Below, one piece after another: positions 16,676-23,336 of a DNA stretch of 30,982 nucleotides. The notes beneath the pieces are model-generated. The model did no database searches. It saw nothing but the letters and a program-made list of their open reading frames with translations, and was not told the DNA's origin. The stretch spans positions 1 to 30,982 of the IMG/VR virus record IMGVR_UViG_3300047297_000367; one strand, given 5' to 3'. The DNA is from a virus. A program made the position numbers and the translations under genes. How positions within the stretch are numbered: the first letter of the stretch is position 1; the number at the start of each line of letters is the position of its first letter.

Positions 16676-17638
16676 CTACTTCGCTTTTTCATGTAACGGG
16701 TAGAGCCTGTCGATTTCTTCCTGCGACATTCCATAGCAAAGCATTGTATGCCTGTATGAATGAAGGAAGTCCATCTCAGCATTTCCCAGCCGTTTCAATC
16801 CGACCGCCTTCCTGGCAGTCTTGCGCTTTGTTTGTGTAGACTCTTGCATCATTGCCCCATAATACTGCTCGAAGTTGGCCGGCTTGAACAGTGTTTTAGG
16901 GCAAAGGTGCTTAGCGAATCTGGGGTCAGTATGCCATTCCCTGTATTTCATGTCAACAATTATTTTCATCTCGTCAACAGTTACGCCGGTTTTCAAGCAA
17001 TTCGATATCAAGCTTATGTTGGCCCTCTCAGCACGAAACAAAGAGCCGGTTTTTGAGTTTAGGTAATCCAGAATTTCCAAAGCGAATTTAAAAGAAAGAT
17101 CGCCCCCCTCATGGGGGGCTATAGGGGGTTCTTTATCTTTATCTTTATCTTTATCTATGCCGGACTTTGTCCGAACAATGTCCGGTCCTGGACAAATGTT
17201 TGGCTCTTTTTTTCTACAGTAATCATCCTTTTGATTCAATAAGTTAATGTACTTTATGTTTATAATTGAATCATTATTGGACTCTGAAAACGTAATTAGC
17301 TTTTCACTTTTAGTTACGTTTTCTTTACTTTCTAGTAACGTTTTATTTACTTTTTTGTTAAGTTTTAGTGATTTTTCTTTAAAAAAAGAAATGTCCCATT
17401 CATCATTATTTATCAATATTTCGACTAAACTTTTAACGATTCTAGGCGTTGTTCTACACAATCTTGCCCAGCTTTTTACTGAATAGGATGCTTCGGGTTC
17501 GCTCCCTGGAACCATATTTTTTGCTATTATTTGTATTATTGCGCATAAGACGCCAAAGCCCAGCATCCCAAGCTCATCGATTATATTTGACTGCAATGGC
17601 TTTTCTAAAAAGTTGGTAGGCTGTTTGTACCAGATCAT
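16676..17638 (-). CDS. Replication initiation protein (O-like, Phg_2220_C type)
   Basis: 320 aa. The N-terminus (residues 1-90) looks like a winged-helix DNA-binding domain. A low-complexity linker (100-180) includes DKDKDKDK. Residues 186-260 match the conserved phage C-terminal replication domain (EILDYLNSKTGSLFRAER, then LCPKTLFKPANFEQYY). Such proteins bind the phage origin and recruit the host helicase; no phage helicase or polymerase was found, so host machinery is probably used. As in lambda O, the linker-coding DNA carries an origin-like array (17103-17156). It is the first gene of the minus-strand early operon. Confidence 0.8.
   Translation of the reverse strand: MIWYKQPTNFLEKPLQSNIIDELGMLGFGVLCAIIQIIAKNMVPGSEPEASYSVKSWARLCRTTPRIVKSLVEILINNDEWDISFFKEKSLKLNKKVNKTLLESKENVTKSEKLITFSESNNDSIINIKYINLLNQKDDYCRKKEPNICPGPDIVRTKSGIDKDKDKDKEPPIAPHEGGDLSFKFALEILDYLNSKTGSLFRAERANISLISNCLKTGVTVDEMKIIVDMKYREWHTDPRFAKHLCPKTLFKPANFEQYYGAMMQESTQTKRKTARKAVGLKRLGNAEMDFLHSYRHTMLCYGMSQEEIDRLYPLHEKAK
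17103..17156. other. Origin-like element inside the replication gene
   Basis: A perfect hairpin of six C, a TCAT loop and six G (17103-17118) is followed by another G-run and by four tandem copies of CTTTAT (17131-17154). The whole sits in the linker-coding part of the O-like gene. Lambda-type phages carry their origin iterons at the equivalent place. The Asp-Lys repeat in the protein is the coding consequence of the iterons. Confidence 0.45.
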
Positions 17639-17955
17639 TTTTGATGTCCCTATATTTTGCGTTGCTACTCGATGCAGAGATTACGCTTACTACATATTGT
17701 TGCAATAGCTAGGATATGGTAAAATTATTAACAATCAACAAGAAGCGGTAATTTTTAAAATTATAGGTTATTGATTGTTATGCAAATTGATGTTTCCGTG
17801 CGAAATGTCTTACAACAAAGAAGGCATTTACCTACATAATGCAACGGCAAAAATCTGCGCCATTATGGCGTATATCGCACATCTAGTTTTATTAAATCAT
17901 AGTATAATGCTCACATGTCAGATCCGGATGTCTGGCATTATTAAAGGAGAGAAAT
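17639..17955. promoter_or_regulatory. Divergent early control region
   Basis: Separates the minus-strand replication operon from the plus-strand csrA operon. A perfect 10-bp inverted repeat, TAACAATCAA (17729-17738) and TTGATTGTTA (17771-17780), is spaced by 32 bp and is a likely repressor site; the same decamer recurs at 12796 before ankyrin gene 1. A 13-bp palindrome CGCCA-TTA-TGGCG (17858-17870) recurs in the promoter at 21762. TATAAT at 17903-17908 has a poor -35 (catcta), so it may need an activator. A 64-codon frame crosses this region but has no ribosome site and I reject it. Confidence 0.55.
17916..17937 (+). promoter_or_regulatory. Leader hairpin with GGA loop, candidate CsrA-binding site
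   Basis: The transcript predicted from the TATAAT at 17903 begins almost at this hairpin: seven base pairs (UGUCAGA with UCUGGCA, one G-U) enclosing UCCGGAUG. The loop core GGAUGU matches the 3' half of the CsrA consensus. A second GGA (17946-17948) lies in the ribosome site of the next gene, 20 nt away. The same DNA is also palindromic (TCCGGA centre), so a DNA operator is the alternative reading. Confidence 0.5.
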
Positions 17956-18363
17956 ATGCATTTTGTTAATAGTTATGATGAAGCAAGATTATACCCGCAA
18001 ACTCTGAATGTTATCGAGTCTTTATACAATATTGGGTTTATGTCTTATAAAGATTTGCCGAATAAATATCATTCTGAATTATTTAGATGTGTGTCTACAG
18101 ATACTGATTCTGTCGGCGAGGCTTCGGAAGCGTTAGTTGAAATATTAGCGCTAAATGTGGATCTAATGACAGATTGTATATCACATCCTAATAAGAAAAA
18201 TTGTAATAAGCTTACGAAGGCTATTACAAGAGCGTTTGAAAAGGAGTATAAAGAAATGATAGATGATATGTTTGATATTGTGAATGAGTATAATAGCATT
18301 GTTGATGTCACGCCAAGTGGTGATCCAGACGGCTACTTAATGTTTAGAAATATTATTTTATAG
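17956..18363 (+). CDS. Hypothetical protein, 135 aa (first gene of csrA operon)
   Basis: Strong AAAGGAGAG ribosome site before ATG 17956. The product is acidic and helical with hydrophobic patches (ASEALVEILALNVDLMTDCI), without a recognised domain, signal peptide or membrane segment. As the first gene after the early plus-strand promoter it is probably expressed at once on infection. First genes of early operons often encode host-takeover or anti-defence factors, but nothing here proves that. Confidence 0.68.
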   Translation: MHFVNSYDEARLYPQTLNVIESLYNIGFMSYKDLPNKYHSELFRCVSTDTDSVGEASEALVEILALNVDLMTDCISHPNKKNCNKLTKAITRAFEKEYKEMIDDMFDIVNEYNSIVDVTPSGDPDGYLMFRNIIL

Positions 18364-18373
18364 GATTATTTAT

Positions 18374-18628
18374 ATGGAAAAATTAGTTAGCTCAAAGGTA
18401 AAAGCTCAGCATTTAATTTTGCAAGGTAAAAAAGTTGGAAATTTAGACAGGCAAGATAGGGATGAATTTATTGACTGTATCATAAATGACGATCTATACA
18501 CGGACGACAAAAGCATAAAAGATATATGGTTTGAAGCCATGAACGATCTTCTTGAGCCTTACCTTGTTGAAGCAAGAATAGGCTTTAAAAAGGTAATGGA
18601 CGATGCAAAAAAAAGAGGTGAGTTATAA
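18374..18628 (+). CDS. Hypothetical protein, 84 aa
   Basis: Starts 10 nt after the previous stop with AGGATT as ribosome site. Charged and helical, with an acidic middle (DEFIDCIINDDLYTDDK) and a basic C-terminus (GFKKVMDDAKKRGEL). No domain recognised. Its TAA overlaps the next ATG by one base, showing operon coupling. Confidence 0.62.
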   Translation: MEKLVSSKVKAQHLILQGKKVGNLDRQDRDEFIDCIINDDLYTDDKSIKDIWFEAMNDLLEPYLVEARIGFKKVMDDAKKRGEL

Positions 18629-18699
18629 TGGATGACCCAAGCGAGGCGTGGCCGGCTGATAACGGTGAAATTGATTTTTACGAAAATAGAAGAGGATGA
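18628..18699 (+). CDS. Tiny ORF, 23 aa
   Basis: ATG at 18628 overlaps the preceding stop (TAATG), with GAGGTGAG in range as ribosome site. It ends at TGA 18697-18699, five bases before the next ATG. The peptide begins DDPSEAWPADNGEIDFYE, an acidic composition typical of small phage proteins. Position and spacing argue for translation; otherwise there is no evidence of function. Confidence 0.4.
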   Translation: MDDPSEAWPADNGEIDFYENRRG

Positions 18700-18703
18700 T
18701 ATA

Positions 18704-18847
18704 ATGGAGAATATAATAATGGACGGAATCACAAGAAATCAAAGATTGAAGTTTAAGAATAAAAACAATGTATTGAATGTTTATTTATGTGTAATGGTGT
18801 GTGTATCGTTTGTTTCGATTGTTTTTGCGTTATTTTTACAAGTATAA
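18704..18847 (+). CDS. Small single-pass membrane protein, 47 aa
   Basis: I choose ATG 18704 because AGAGGATG lies just upstream; a longer frame from 18632 overlaps the 23-aa ORF and lacks a ribosome site. The N-terminal 25 residues are polar and basic (RNQRLKFKNKNN), followed by one hydrophobic helix to the C-terminus (YLCVMVCVSFVSIVFALFL). Topology would be N-in by the positive-inside rule. Function unknown; it stands immediately before csrA. Confidence 0.58.
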   Translation: MENIIMDGITRNQRLKFKNKNNVLNVYLCVMVCVSFVSIVFALFLQV

Positions 18848-18856
18848 GGATTATAT

Positions 18857-19108
18857 ATGTTACAGTTAACTAGGAGAGTAGGTGAAGAGATTGTGATTGG
18901 CGGGATAATTAAAATCACAATTTGTGAGATTAATCGTGGACAAGTTAGAGTAGGAATTGATGCGCCAAGAGATATCCCAATACATAGGATGGAAGTGCAG
19001 AGAAAAATAGACAGCGGTATAGATACATATCAAGAAAAATATTCTGGAATAAATAAATCTATGCTAAATAGGATTTCAGACGATGACGAGGGGTTAGGAA
19101 ATGTTTAA
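18857..19108 (+). CDS. csrA: CsrA/RsmA family post-transcriptional regulator
   Basis: 83 aa. The first 50 residues follow CsrA closely: MLQLTRRVGEEIVIGG, an Ile-rich strand, GQVRVGIDAP and IPIHRMEV. The residues that bind RNA are present (L4, R6, R44 in HR). CsrA dimers bind GGA in mRNA leaders and block ribosome entry or alter stability. About 20 residues extend beyond the usual 60-65. Start has AAGGATT as ribosome site; the end overlaps the Sak4-like gene by 8 nt. The family identification is secure; its role in the phage (control of its own operon, or diversion of host Csr control toward phage needs) is inference. Confidence 0.93.
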   Translation: MLQLTRRVGEEIVIGGIIKITICEINRGQVRVGIDAPRDIPIHRMEVQRKIDSGIDTYQEKYSGINKSMLNRISDDDEGLGNV

Positions 19109-19913
19109 AAAAGCAACAAAGAAACAATCAAAGCTCAGGATGCTTCTAGAGGGCCCTAGCGGTAGCGGGAAAACGTATAGCGCGCTAACAATGGCCTGTG
19201 GCCTAGGTAAAAGAGTAGCTGTTATTGATACTGAAAAACGCAGCGCATCACTTTATGCCTCGATATTTGATTTTGATGTGCTAGATATTTCTGCTCCATA
19301 TTCTCCCGAGAAATACATAGAGGCTATAAAATGTGCGGAGGAGTCGGGGTACGATGTTCTTGTGATAGATTCTATTACGCACGAATGGAGCGGTGAAGGA
19401 GGATGTTTAGAAATTCAGTCTGCACTGGGAGGGAAATATGCGGATTGGTCAAAGGTTACGCCTAGGCACCGACACTTTATAGAAACAATACTTAAATCAA
19501 ACATGCATATAGTTGCAACTGCAAGAACAAAAACAGATTATACTATTGCAGAAGGTAATAGTAAGTGGAAAGTAGAAAAGGTTGGGACTAAGACGGACCA
19601 AAGGGAAGGTCTTGATTTTGAATTTACAACTGTTCTAAGATTCAATCAAAATCACATGTATCAATCTTCCAAAGATAGAACGAATCTATTTAAAACCGAG
19701 GGTTTTATAACAGAAGAAACTGCAAAAATTTTAATTTCATGGCTTGATGATGGAGATGACGAAATTGGAAATTATTTAGAATTGATAAAAGATGCAAAGA
19801 CTATAGATGATCTTAAGAATGTATGGGTATCTGTGCCATCCGACATAAGATCATCACTAGAAAGTGTAAAAAACGAAGTTAAAAACGAATTATTAAAAGG
19901 ATCTATATTATGA
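19101..19913 (+). CDS. Sak4-like RecA-fold ATPase for recombination
   Basis: 270 aa. Walker A GPSGSGKT at residues 18-25, Walker B-type VLVIDS at 86-91 after a hydrophobic strand, then SITHEW and TARTKTDY, all typical of phage AAA_24/Sak4 proteins. These are short relatives of RecA/Rad51 that promote single-strand annealing together with a phage SSB, encoded here by the next gene (ATGA overlap). The C-terminal 60 residues form a helical extension. It overlaps csrA by 8 nt, so CsrA and recombination functions are produced from one message. Confidence 0.85.
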   Translation: MFKKATKKQSKLRMLLEGPSGSGKTYSALTMACGLGKRVAVIDTEKRSASLYASIFDFDVLDISAPYSPEKYIEAIKCAEESGYDVLVIDSITHEWSGEGGCLEIQSALGGKYADWSKVTPRHRHFIETILKSNMHIVATARTKTDYTIAEGNSKWKVEKVGTKTDQREGLDFEFTTVLRFNQNHMYQSSKDRTNLFKTEGFITEETAKILISWLDDGDDEIGNYLELIKDAKTIDDLKNVWVSVPSDIRSSLESVKNEVKNELLKGSIL

Positions 19914-20389
19914 ACTACCAATTTGAACCGTTTGATCCCTCCACCGTCAGCGACGAGAGGCCATCTGATTTTATTCTGATGGAAGGAGAAGCGAGCTTTG
20001 AGATAACAGAGGTTCTTGAAACAGAATCTAAACAGGGTAATAAGCAAACAAGAATGTCTCTTTCTGTAACTGATGAGTCAGGTAAAACAGTTAACTTGTT
20101 TGATTATTTCCCACACTCGGCAACGCATTTTGCAAGATGGAAGATAAAGCAGTTTGCGCAAGGTGTTGGCGATATTAATTTTTGCAAGAACGGTATGTTC
20201 TCAAAATTCCTTGTGGGCAAAAAAGGGAAGTGCATTATTAAGACAAAGAAAGAAAAAGGAAATGACAAGGAATGGAGCATGGTTGACTCATACGTTAAGA
20301 AAACAGGTAGTATGGAAGCTGTTTCCGAGAAGGAAATAGACAGGAAACCTTATGATAAAGAAGCTTATAATGACGAAATCCCTTTTTAA
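19910..20389 (+). CDS. Single-stranded DNA-binding protein (DUF669-like)
   Basis: 159 aa. An OB-like beta pattern (ASFEITEVLETESKQGNKQT, then MSLSVTDESGKTVNLFDYF) is followed by a Lys-rich middle and an acidic C-terminal tip ending DEIPF, the hallmark by which SSBs contact partners. DUF669-type proteins are often found beside Sak4 ATPases and stimulate their annealing. The start overlaps the Sak4-like stop by four bases. The family name is given by pattern and neighbour rather than by search. Confidence 0.75.
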   Translation: MNYQFEPFDPSTVSDERPSDFILMEGEASFEITEVLETESKQGNKQTRMSLSVTDESGKTVNLFDYFPHSATHFARWKIKQFAQGVGDINFCKNGMFSKFLVGKKGKCIIKTKKEKGNDKEWSMVDSYVKKTGSMEAVSEKEIDRKPYDKEAYNDEIPF

Positions 20390-20412
20390 ATATTGGAAAT
20401 TTATTTTATTTG

Positions 20413-20464
20413 TGAAAGAGGCCTATGGTCATTGAAGCATTATCTGATTATTTGTAGTAATTAA
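20413..20464 (+). pseudogene. 3'-terminal remnant of a DUF4116-like gene
   Basis: Reads VIEALSDYL and stop TAG in frame, the same C-terminus as the full repeat gene ending at 21751. Bases 20431-20464 match 21725-21758 at 33 of 34 positions, continuing past the stop codon. A TGA closes the frame just upstream, so only about 14 codons remain. It shows that a further copy, or the end of an ancestral gene, once stood before the first repeat gene. Confidence 0.75.
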
Positions 20465-20479
20465 CTTGGACAAGGGACA

Positions 20480-20902
20480 ATGACGATATATAATCTAAGA
20501 GACAGTTTTGAAGAGGTTGCGCTAAAGGCTGTAAAACAGGATCCATTAACTATTCGATACATTAAAGACCCATCAGAAGAGGTGCAATTAGAAGCTGTAA
20601 AACAGTATGGAGGGGTTATTGAATACATTGAAAACCCATCAGAAAAAGTTCAACTAGAGGCTGTTAAAAGGGGTGGAATTTATAAAAATAGGGGACATAA
20701 CATTAAACACATTAAAAACCCATCAGAAGCAGTCCAGCTAGAGTCTGTGATGGATGATGGTTCTGCTATTCTTTACATTAAAGACCCATCAGAAGCGGTT
20801 CAACTAGAGGCCTTGACAGCCCATTTGAGGAATAATGAAAGCATTAAGAAAAAAATTGTATTAATGGGGCCTTTTCCACTTGGCGGATATAAAAGTATAT
20901 AA
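20480..20902 (+). CDS. DUF4116-like repeat protein, short paralog
   Basis: 140 aa made of about five 22-residue repeats (pattern YIKDPSEEVQLEAVKQ), the third enlarged by six residues. After the fifth repeat the sequence departs (LRNNESIKKKIVLMGPF) and ends, without the C-terminal block found in the larger neighbour. This suggests truncation or recombination. It starts with TIYNLRDS, matching the neighbour's RIYNLRDS. DUF4116-type repeats occur in giant viruses and in bacteria of protists; they form helical-repeat scaffolds thought to bind proteins. An AAGGGA site lies four bases before ATG. Confidence 0.72.
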   Translation: MTIYNLRDSFEEVALKAVKQDPLTIRYIKDPSEEVQLEAVKQYGGVIEYIENPSEKVQLEAVKRGGIYKNRGHNIKHIKNPSEAVQLESVMDDGSAILYIKDPSEAVQLEALTAHLRNNESIKKKIVLMGPFPLGGYKSI

Positions 20903-20938
20903 TTTAAACGATTTAATTAAATTTTAATGGGCGGCGAT

Positions 20939-21751
20939 ATGAGGATATATAATCTAAGAGACAGTTTAGAAGATCAACTAAATGCTGTAAAAAAGGATGG
21001 ATGTACTATTTTTTACATTAAAAACCCATCAGAATTAGTTCAACTAGAAGCTGTAAAACAAAATGGATGGGCTATTGGAGACATTGAAAACCCATCAGAA
21101 GAGATGCAATTAATAGCTGTAAAACAAAATGGATTGGCTATTCGGGACATTAAAGACCCATCAGAAGCGGTTCAACTAAAGGCTGTAAAACAGACTGGAT
21201 GGTCTATTGAATACATTGAAAACCCATCAGAAGCAGTTCAATTAGCAGCTGTAAAAAAGACTGGATGGTCTATTGAATACATTGAAAACCCATCAGAAGC
21301 AGTTCAATTAGAAGCTGTAAAACAGACTGGATGGTCTATTGAATACATTAAAAAACCATCAGAAGCAGTTCAATTAGAGGCTGTAAAAAAAGATGGATGT
21401 GCTGTTTGTTACATTAAAAACCCATCAGAAGCAGTTCAATTAGAGGCTGTAAAAAAAGATGGATGTGCTGTTTTTTACATTAAAAACCCATCAGAAGCAG
21501 TTCAACTAGAAGCTGTAAAACAGACTGAATTAGCTATTCCGGACATTGAAATCCCATCTAAAGCAGTTTTCAAACATTTAATGAATAAATATGAAATTTA
21601 CATACTGCAAGGAAACAAGATTAAAATAGGTTGCGCAATAAAAACAAAAGAAGAATGGTTGAAATTGACAAATCAGGAATTGTTAATGCTGGATGAGGAT
21701 GCATTAAAGATTAAACCTTATATTATTGAGGCATTATCTGATTATTTGTAG
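20939..21751 (+). CDS. DUF4116-like repeat protein, long paralog
   Basis: 270 aa from ATG 20939, chosen because it gives the same N-terminus (RIYNLRDS) as the short paralog; an ATG four codons earlier is also in frame. It contains nine tandem 22-residue repeats (residues about 8-205), several nearly identical (SEAVQLEAVKQTGWSIEYIE), then a 55-residue C-terminal block (IYILQGNKIKIGCAIKTKEE, ending IIEALSDYL). The nearly identical 66-bp units imply recent expansion. Not part of replication or virion pathways as far as visible; a host-interaction or anti-defence scaffold is possible. The ribosome site is weak (GGGCGG). Confidence 0.75.
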   Translation: MRIYNLRDSLEDQLNAVKKDGCTIFYIKNPSELVQLEAVKQNGWAIGDIENPSEEMQLIAVKQNGLAIRDIKDPSEAVQLKAVKQTGWSIEYIENPSEAVQLAAVKKTGWSIEYIENPSEAVQLEAVKQTGWSIEYIKKPSEAVQLEAVKKDGCAVCYIKNPSEAVQLEAVKKDGCAVFYIKNPSEAVQLEAVKQTELAIPDIEIPSKAVFKHLMNKYEIYILQGNKIKIGCAIKTKEEWLKLTNQELLMLDEDALKIKPYIIEALSDYL

Positions 21752-21761
21752 TAATTAATTG

Positions 21762-21790
21762 TTGACGATGCGCCAAAATGGCGGTATAAT
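21762..21790 (+). promoter_or_regulatory. Promoter of the dcd operon with palindromic operator in the spacer
   Basis: TTGACG (21762-21767), 17 nt, TATAAT (21785-21790). The spacer contains CGCCA-AAA-TGGCG (21771-21783), the palindrome also present at 17858-17870. A protein bound there would exclude RNA polymerase. The leader to ATG 21877 is about 80 nt and ends in AAAGGGAG. Confidence 0.65.
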
Positions 21791-21876
21791 GCATAAATCA
21801 TGAAAACATCGCGAAGTCGTTCTGTTATCATTGATAATACAGTTGTTTTTTCGAAGAAAAAAGGGAGATTAAGATC

Positions 21877-22359
21877 ATGCGTAATGACCAAGAATTAGTT
21901 ACAAAAGAATTATCAGAGGCTATCGTTGGGGGCAAGATAAGCCGGATATTTATTAACGAAGACTATTTATGCTTTTCTTTAATAGAGCCGTGTAAAAACG
22001 TATGGTTTAGTGTTGATGGAGATTGCTGCTCAAATAGCTATTTTCATGATTTCGTTGGCGTTAAAAATCTATTAAAAGGTGGGAAAATTTTAAGTCTAGA
22101 GCCGGTGGCTATGGATCATCGAGACGTAGAAAGAGTCAGTGATGATGAAAGCGTCAGTGATGATGTTTTTGTCCAATTTTACGGTTATAGAATAACTGTT
22201 GAAGATGAAAACTTTGACACGCTGAGTGCTGTCGTAGCGTTTAGGAATGAAAGCAACGGATATTACGGGGGGGAAATGTTTTTGGTAAAAGCTAGGACGG
22301 CTATCCCCTGTGAAAAAGACGAATTGCCGGAGATTTTTGAAGATTATTTCGGTGATTAA
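21877..22359 (+). CDS. DUF7448-like protein
   Basis: 160 aa. Recognisable pattern: WFSVDGDCCSNSYFHDFVGV (about residues 45-64), then YGYRITVEDE and FRNESNGYYGGEMFLV. These are the three conserved blocks of DUF7448 proteins found in many phages. Their biochemical role is unknown. The conserved double Cys is present. First gene after the promoter at 21762, with AAAGGGAG as ribosome site; its TAA overlaps the start of the HTH gene. Confidence 0.7.
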   Translation: MRNDQELVTKELSEAIVGGKISRIFINEDYLCFSLIEPCKNVWFSVDGDCCSNSYFHDFVGVKNLLKGGKILSLEPVAMDHRDVERVSDDESVSDDVFVQFYGYRITVEDENFDTLSAVVAFRNESNGYYGGEMFLVKARTAIPCEKDELPEIFEDYFGD

Positions 22360-22520
22360 TGAAAACATTACGTGAACAAATAATAGAAATTAAAATGACT
22401 CAGGTCGAGTTTGCAAAGCATTGCGGCGTATCATGTAGAACAATTCAGAGATGGTGCTGGAAAAACAACATACCAAAAATTGCTGAGATTATGTTGGAAA
22501 ATTTTAATTGTAAAAATTGA
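22359..22520 (+). CDS. Small helix-turn-helix DNA-binding protein, 53 aa
   Basis: Starts at ATG 22359, overlapping the preceding TAA by one base. Residues 14-33 (TQVEFAKHCGVSCRTIQRWC) form a clear helix-turn-helix: first helix EFAKHCG, turn VS, recognition helix RTIQRW. Size and composition fit a Cro-like or minimal Xre-like regulator. It is the only evident HTH transcription factor here, and so is the best candidate to bind the palindrome shared by the promoters at 17858 and 21771. Confidence 0.72.
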   Translation: MKTLREQIIEIKMTQVEFAKHCGVSCRTIQRWCWKNNIPKIAEIMLENFNCKN

Positions 22521-22527
22521 GATTATC

Positions 22528-22863
22528 ATGTTTGGGATTAAAAGACGTACTAAGAAAAACTTTAAGGCAGATATCTTTATAGAAGAGCTTTACAATTTAG
22601 CATGTACATTTGTAAATACAGATTTTGGCTATTATTCCCCTCTTTATTATAAACAAGCTCTTGAGAGGATGAGATATCCACTTGCTAAGTTGAATGTTAT
22701 CCTATGCTGCGGGGGAACCCGTTATACACGTTCAATGGAAATTATGATTATGATTTCATCGAAATTAATGCATCAAGCAAACACTACATTTAATGATATT
22801 AAGAAAGTAGAAGATAGGCTACGCGTGCTTGAAGAGAATAATTCAAAAAAATGTATAGGTTAA
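22528..22863 (+). CDS. Hypothetical protein, 111 aa
   Basis: ATG 22528 is chosen; the frame is open upstream to 22411, but that part overlaps the HTH gene. Basic N-terminus (FGIKRRTKKNFKAD), helical body with several Tyr and Met, C-terminal coiled-coil-like end (KKVEDRLRVLEENNSKK). No domain recognised. Seven bases separate it from the HTH stop and one base separates it from the next ATG, so it is part of the same operon. Confidence 0.6.
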   Translation: MFGIKRRTKKNFKADIFIEELYNLACTFVNTDFGYYSPLYYKQALERMRYPLAKLNVILCCGGTRYTRSMEIMIMISSKLMHQANTTFNDIKKVEDRLRVLEENNSKKCIG

Positions 22864-22864
22864 C

Positions 22865-23008
22865 ATGTCTATAGTAGAGAAAGTTGAAGAAGAAAATCCC
22901 ACAAAAGATCGGGCAGAAAATCTTTTGTGGGATTTGATATCAGAAAGAGTACAGGTAAACTGTATGTATGATAATTTGATTCGTGAATTAAAGAAAGAGG
23001 TTAATTAA
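22865..23008 (+). CDS. Small acidic protein, 47 aa, with hairpin-forming coding sequence
   Basis: ATG 22865 directly after the previous stop and TAA one base before the next ATG, a typical operon fit. The peptide is charged and helical (EKVEEENPTKDRAENLLWDL). Its gene contains a perfect 16-bp inverted repeat (22894-22935), unusual for coding DNA. Either the frame is real and the RNA fold has a second job, or the frame is incidental to an RNA element. Confidence 0.5.
   Translation: MSIVEKVEEENPTKDRAENLLWDLISERVQVNCMYDNLIRELKKEVN
22894..22935 (+). repeat. Perfect 16-bp inverted repeat, 10-nt loop
   Basis: AAATCCCACAAAAGAT (22894-22909) and its exact complement (22920-22935) flank CGGGCAGAAA. 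The transcript would form a long uninterrupted stem. No T-run follows, so a classical terminator is unlikely. A site for RNase III processing, a protein-binding stem or a mobile-repeat remnant are options. Confidence 0.9.
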
Positions 23009-23009
23009 T

Positions 23010-23336
23010 ATGGCTAAGAAGATTATTGAAGTAAAAGCAGACGAAGTTATTGTTGAAGACGTAAAAGCTAAAGAAATGAGCGAAGAAGATAAGAAGCATT
23101 CTCAAGAATGCCTTTCTCTTATGTGTGATCTAACAGATGTACTGTCAAGGCACAACCCTGTGTTTGATGTTGCTATAACGTCTTTTGGCAACATTATACG
23201 CAGGGCTTTGCGCGATATTGATATTGAGCACAAAAAAGAAGTTGCCGCATTCTTAACAAAATCTTGTACAGAGCCGATGACCGATGCAGAGAGCAAATTG
23301 TTTGAAAGAGCCGAGCAAGAATCGGGTAACAAATGA
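23010..23336 (+). CDS. Hypothetical protein, 108 aa
   Basis: Follows the 47-aa gene after one base, with AAAGAGG as ribosome site. Acidic N-terminus (KADEVIVEDVKAKEMSEEDK) and a helical core with FGNIIRRALRDIDIEHKKEV. No known domain, no membrane segment. The stop overlaps the next start (ATGA). Confidence 0.6.
   Translation: MAKKIIEVKADEVIVEDVKAKEMSEEDKKHSQECLSLMCDLTDVLSRHNPVFDVAITSFGNIIRRALRDIDIEHKKEVAAFLTKSCTEPMTDAESKLFERAEQESGNK

Noticed and set aside
17775-17969. 64-aa plus-strand ORF before the csrA operon
   Set aside because: No ribosome site. It crosses the palindrome, the TATAAT and the leader hairpin, and overlaps the start of a gene with a strong ribosome site.
20480-21751. CRISPR-like array in the regularly repeated region
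   Set aside because: The 66-bp periodicity is in-frame protein repeats (22 residues) with no spacers.
22411-22527. N-terminal extension of the 111-aa protein at 22528-22863
   Set aside because: Overlaps the coding region of the small HTH gene in another frame; ATG 22528 fits operon spacing.
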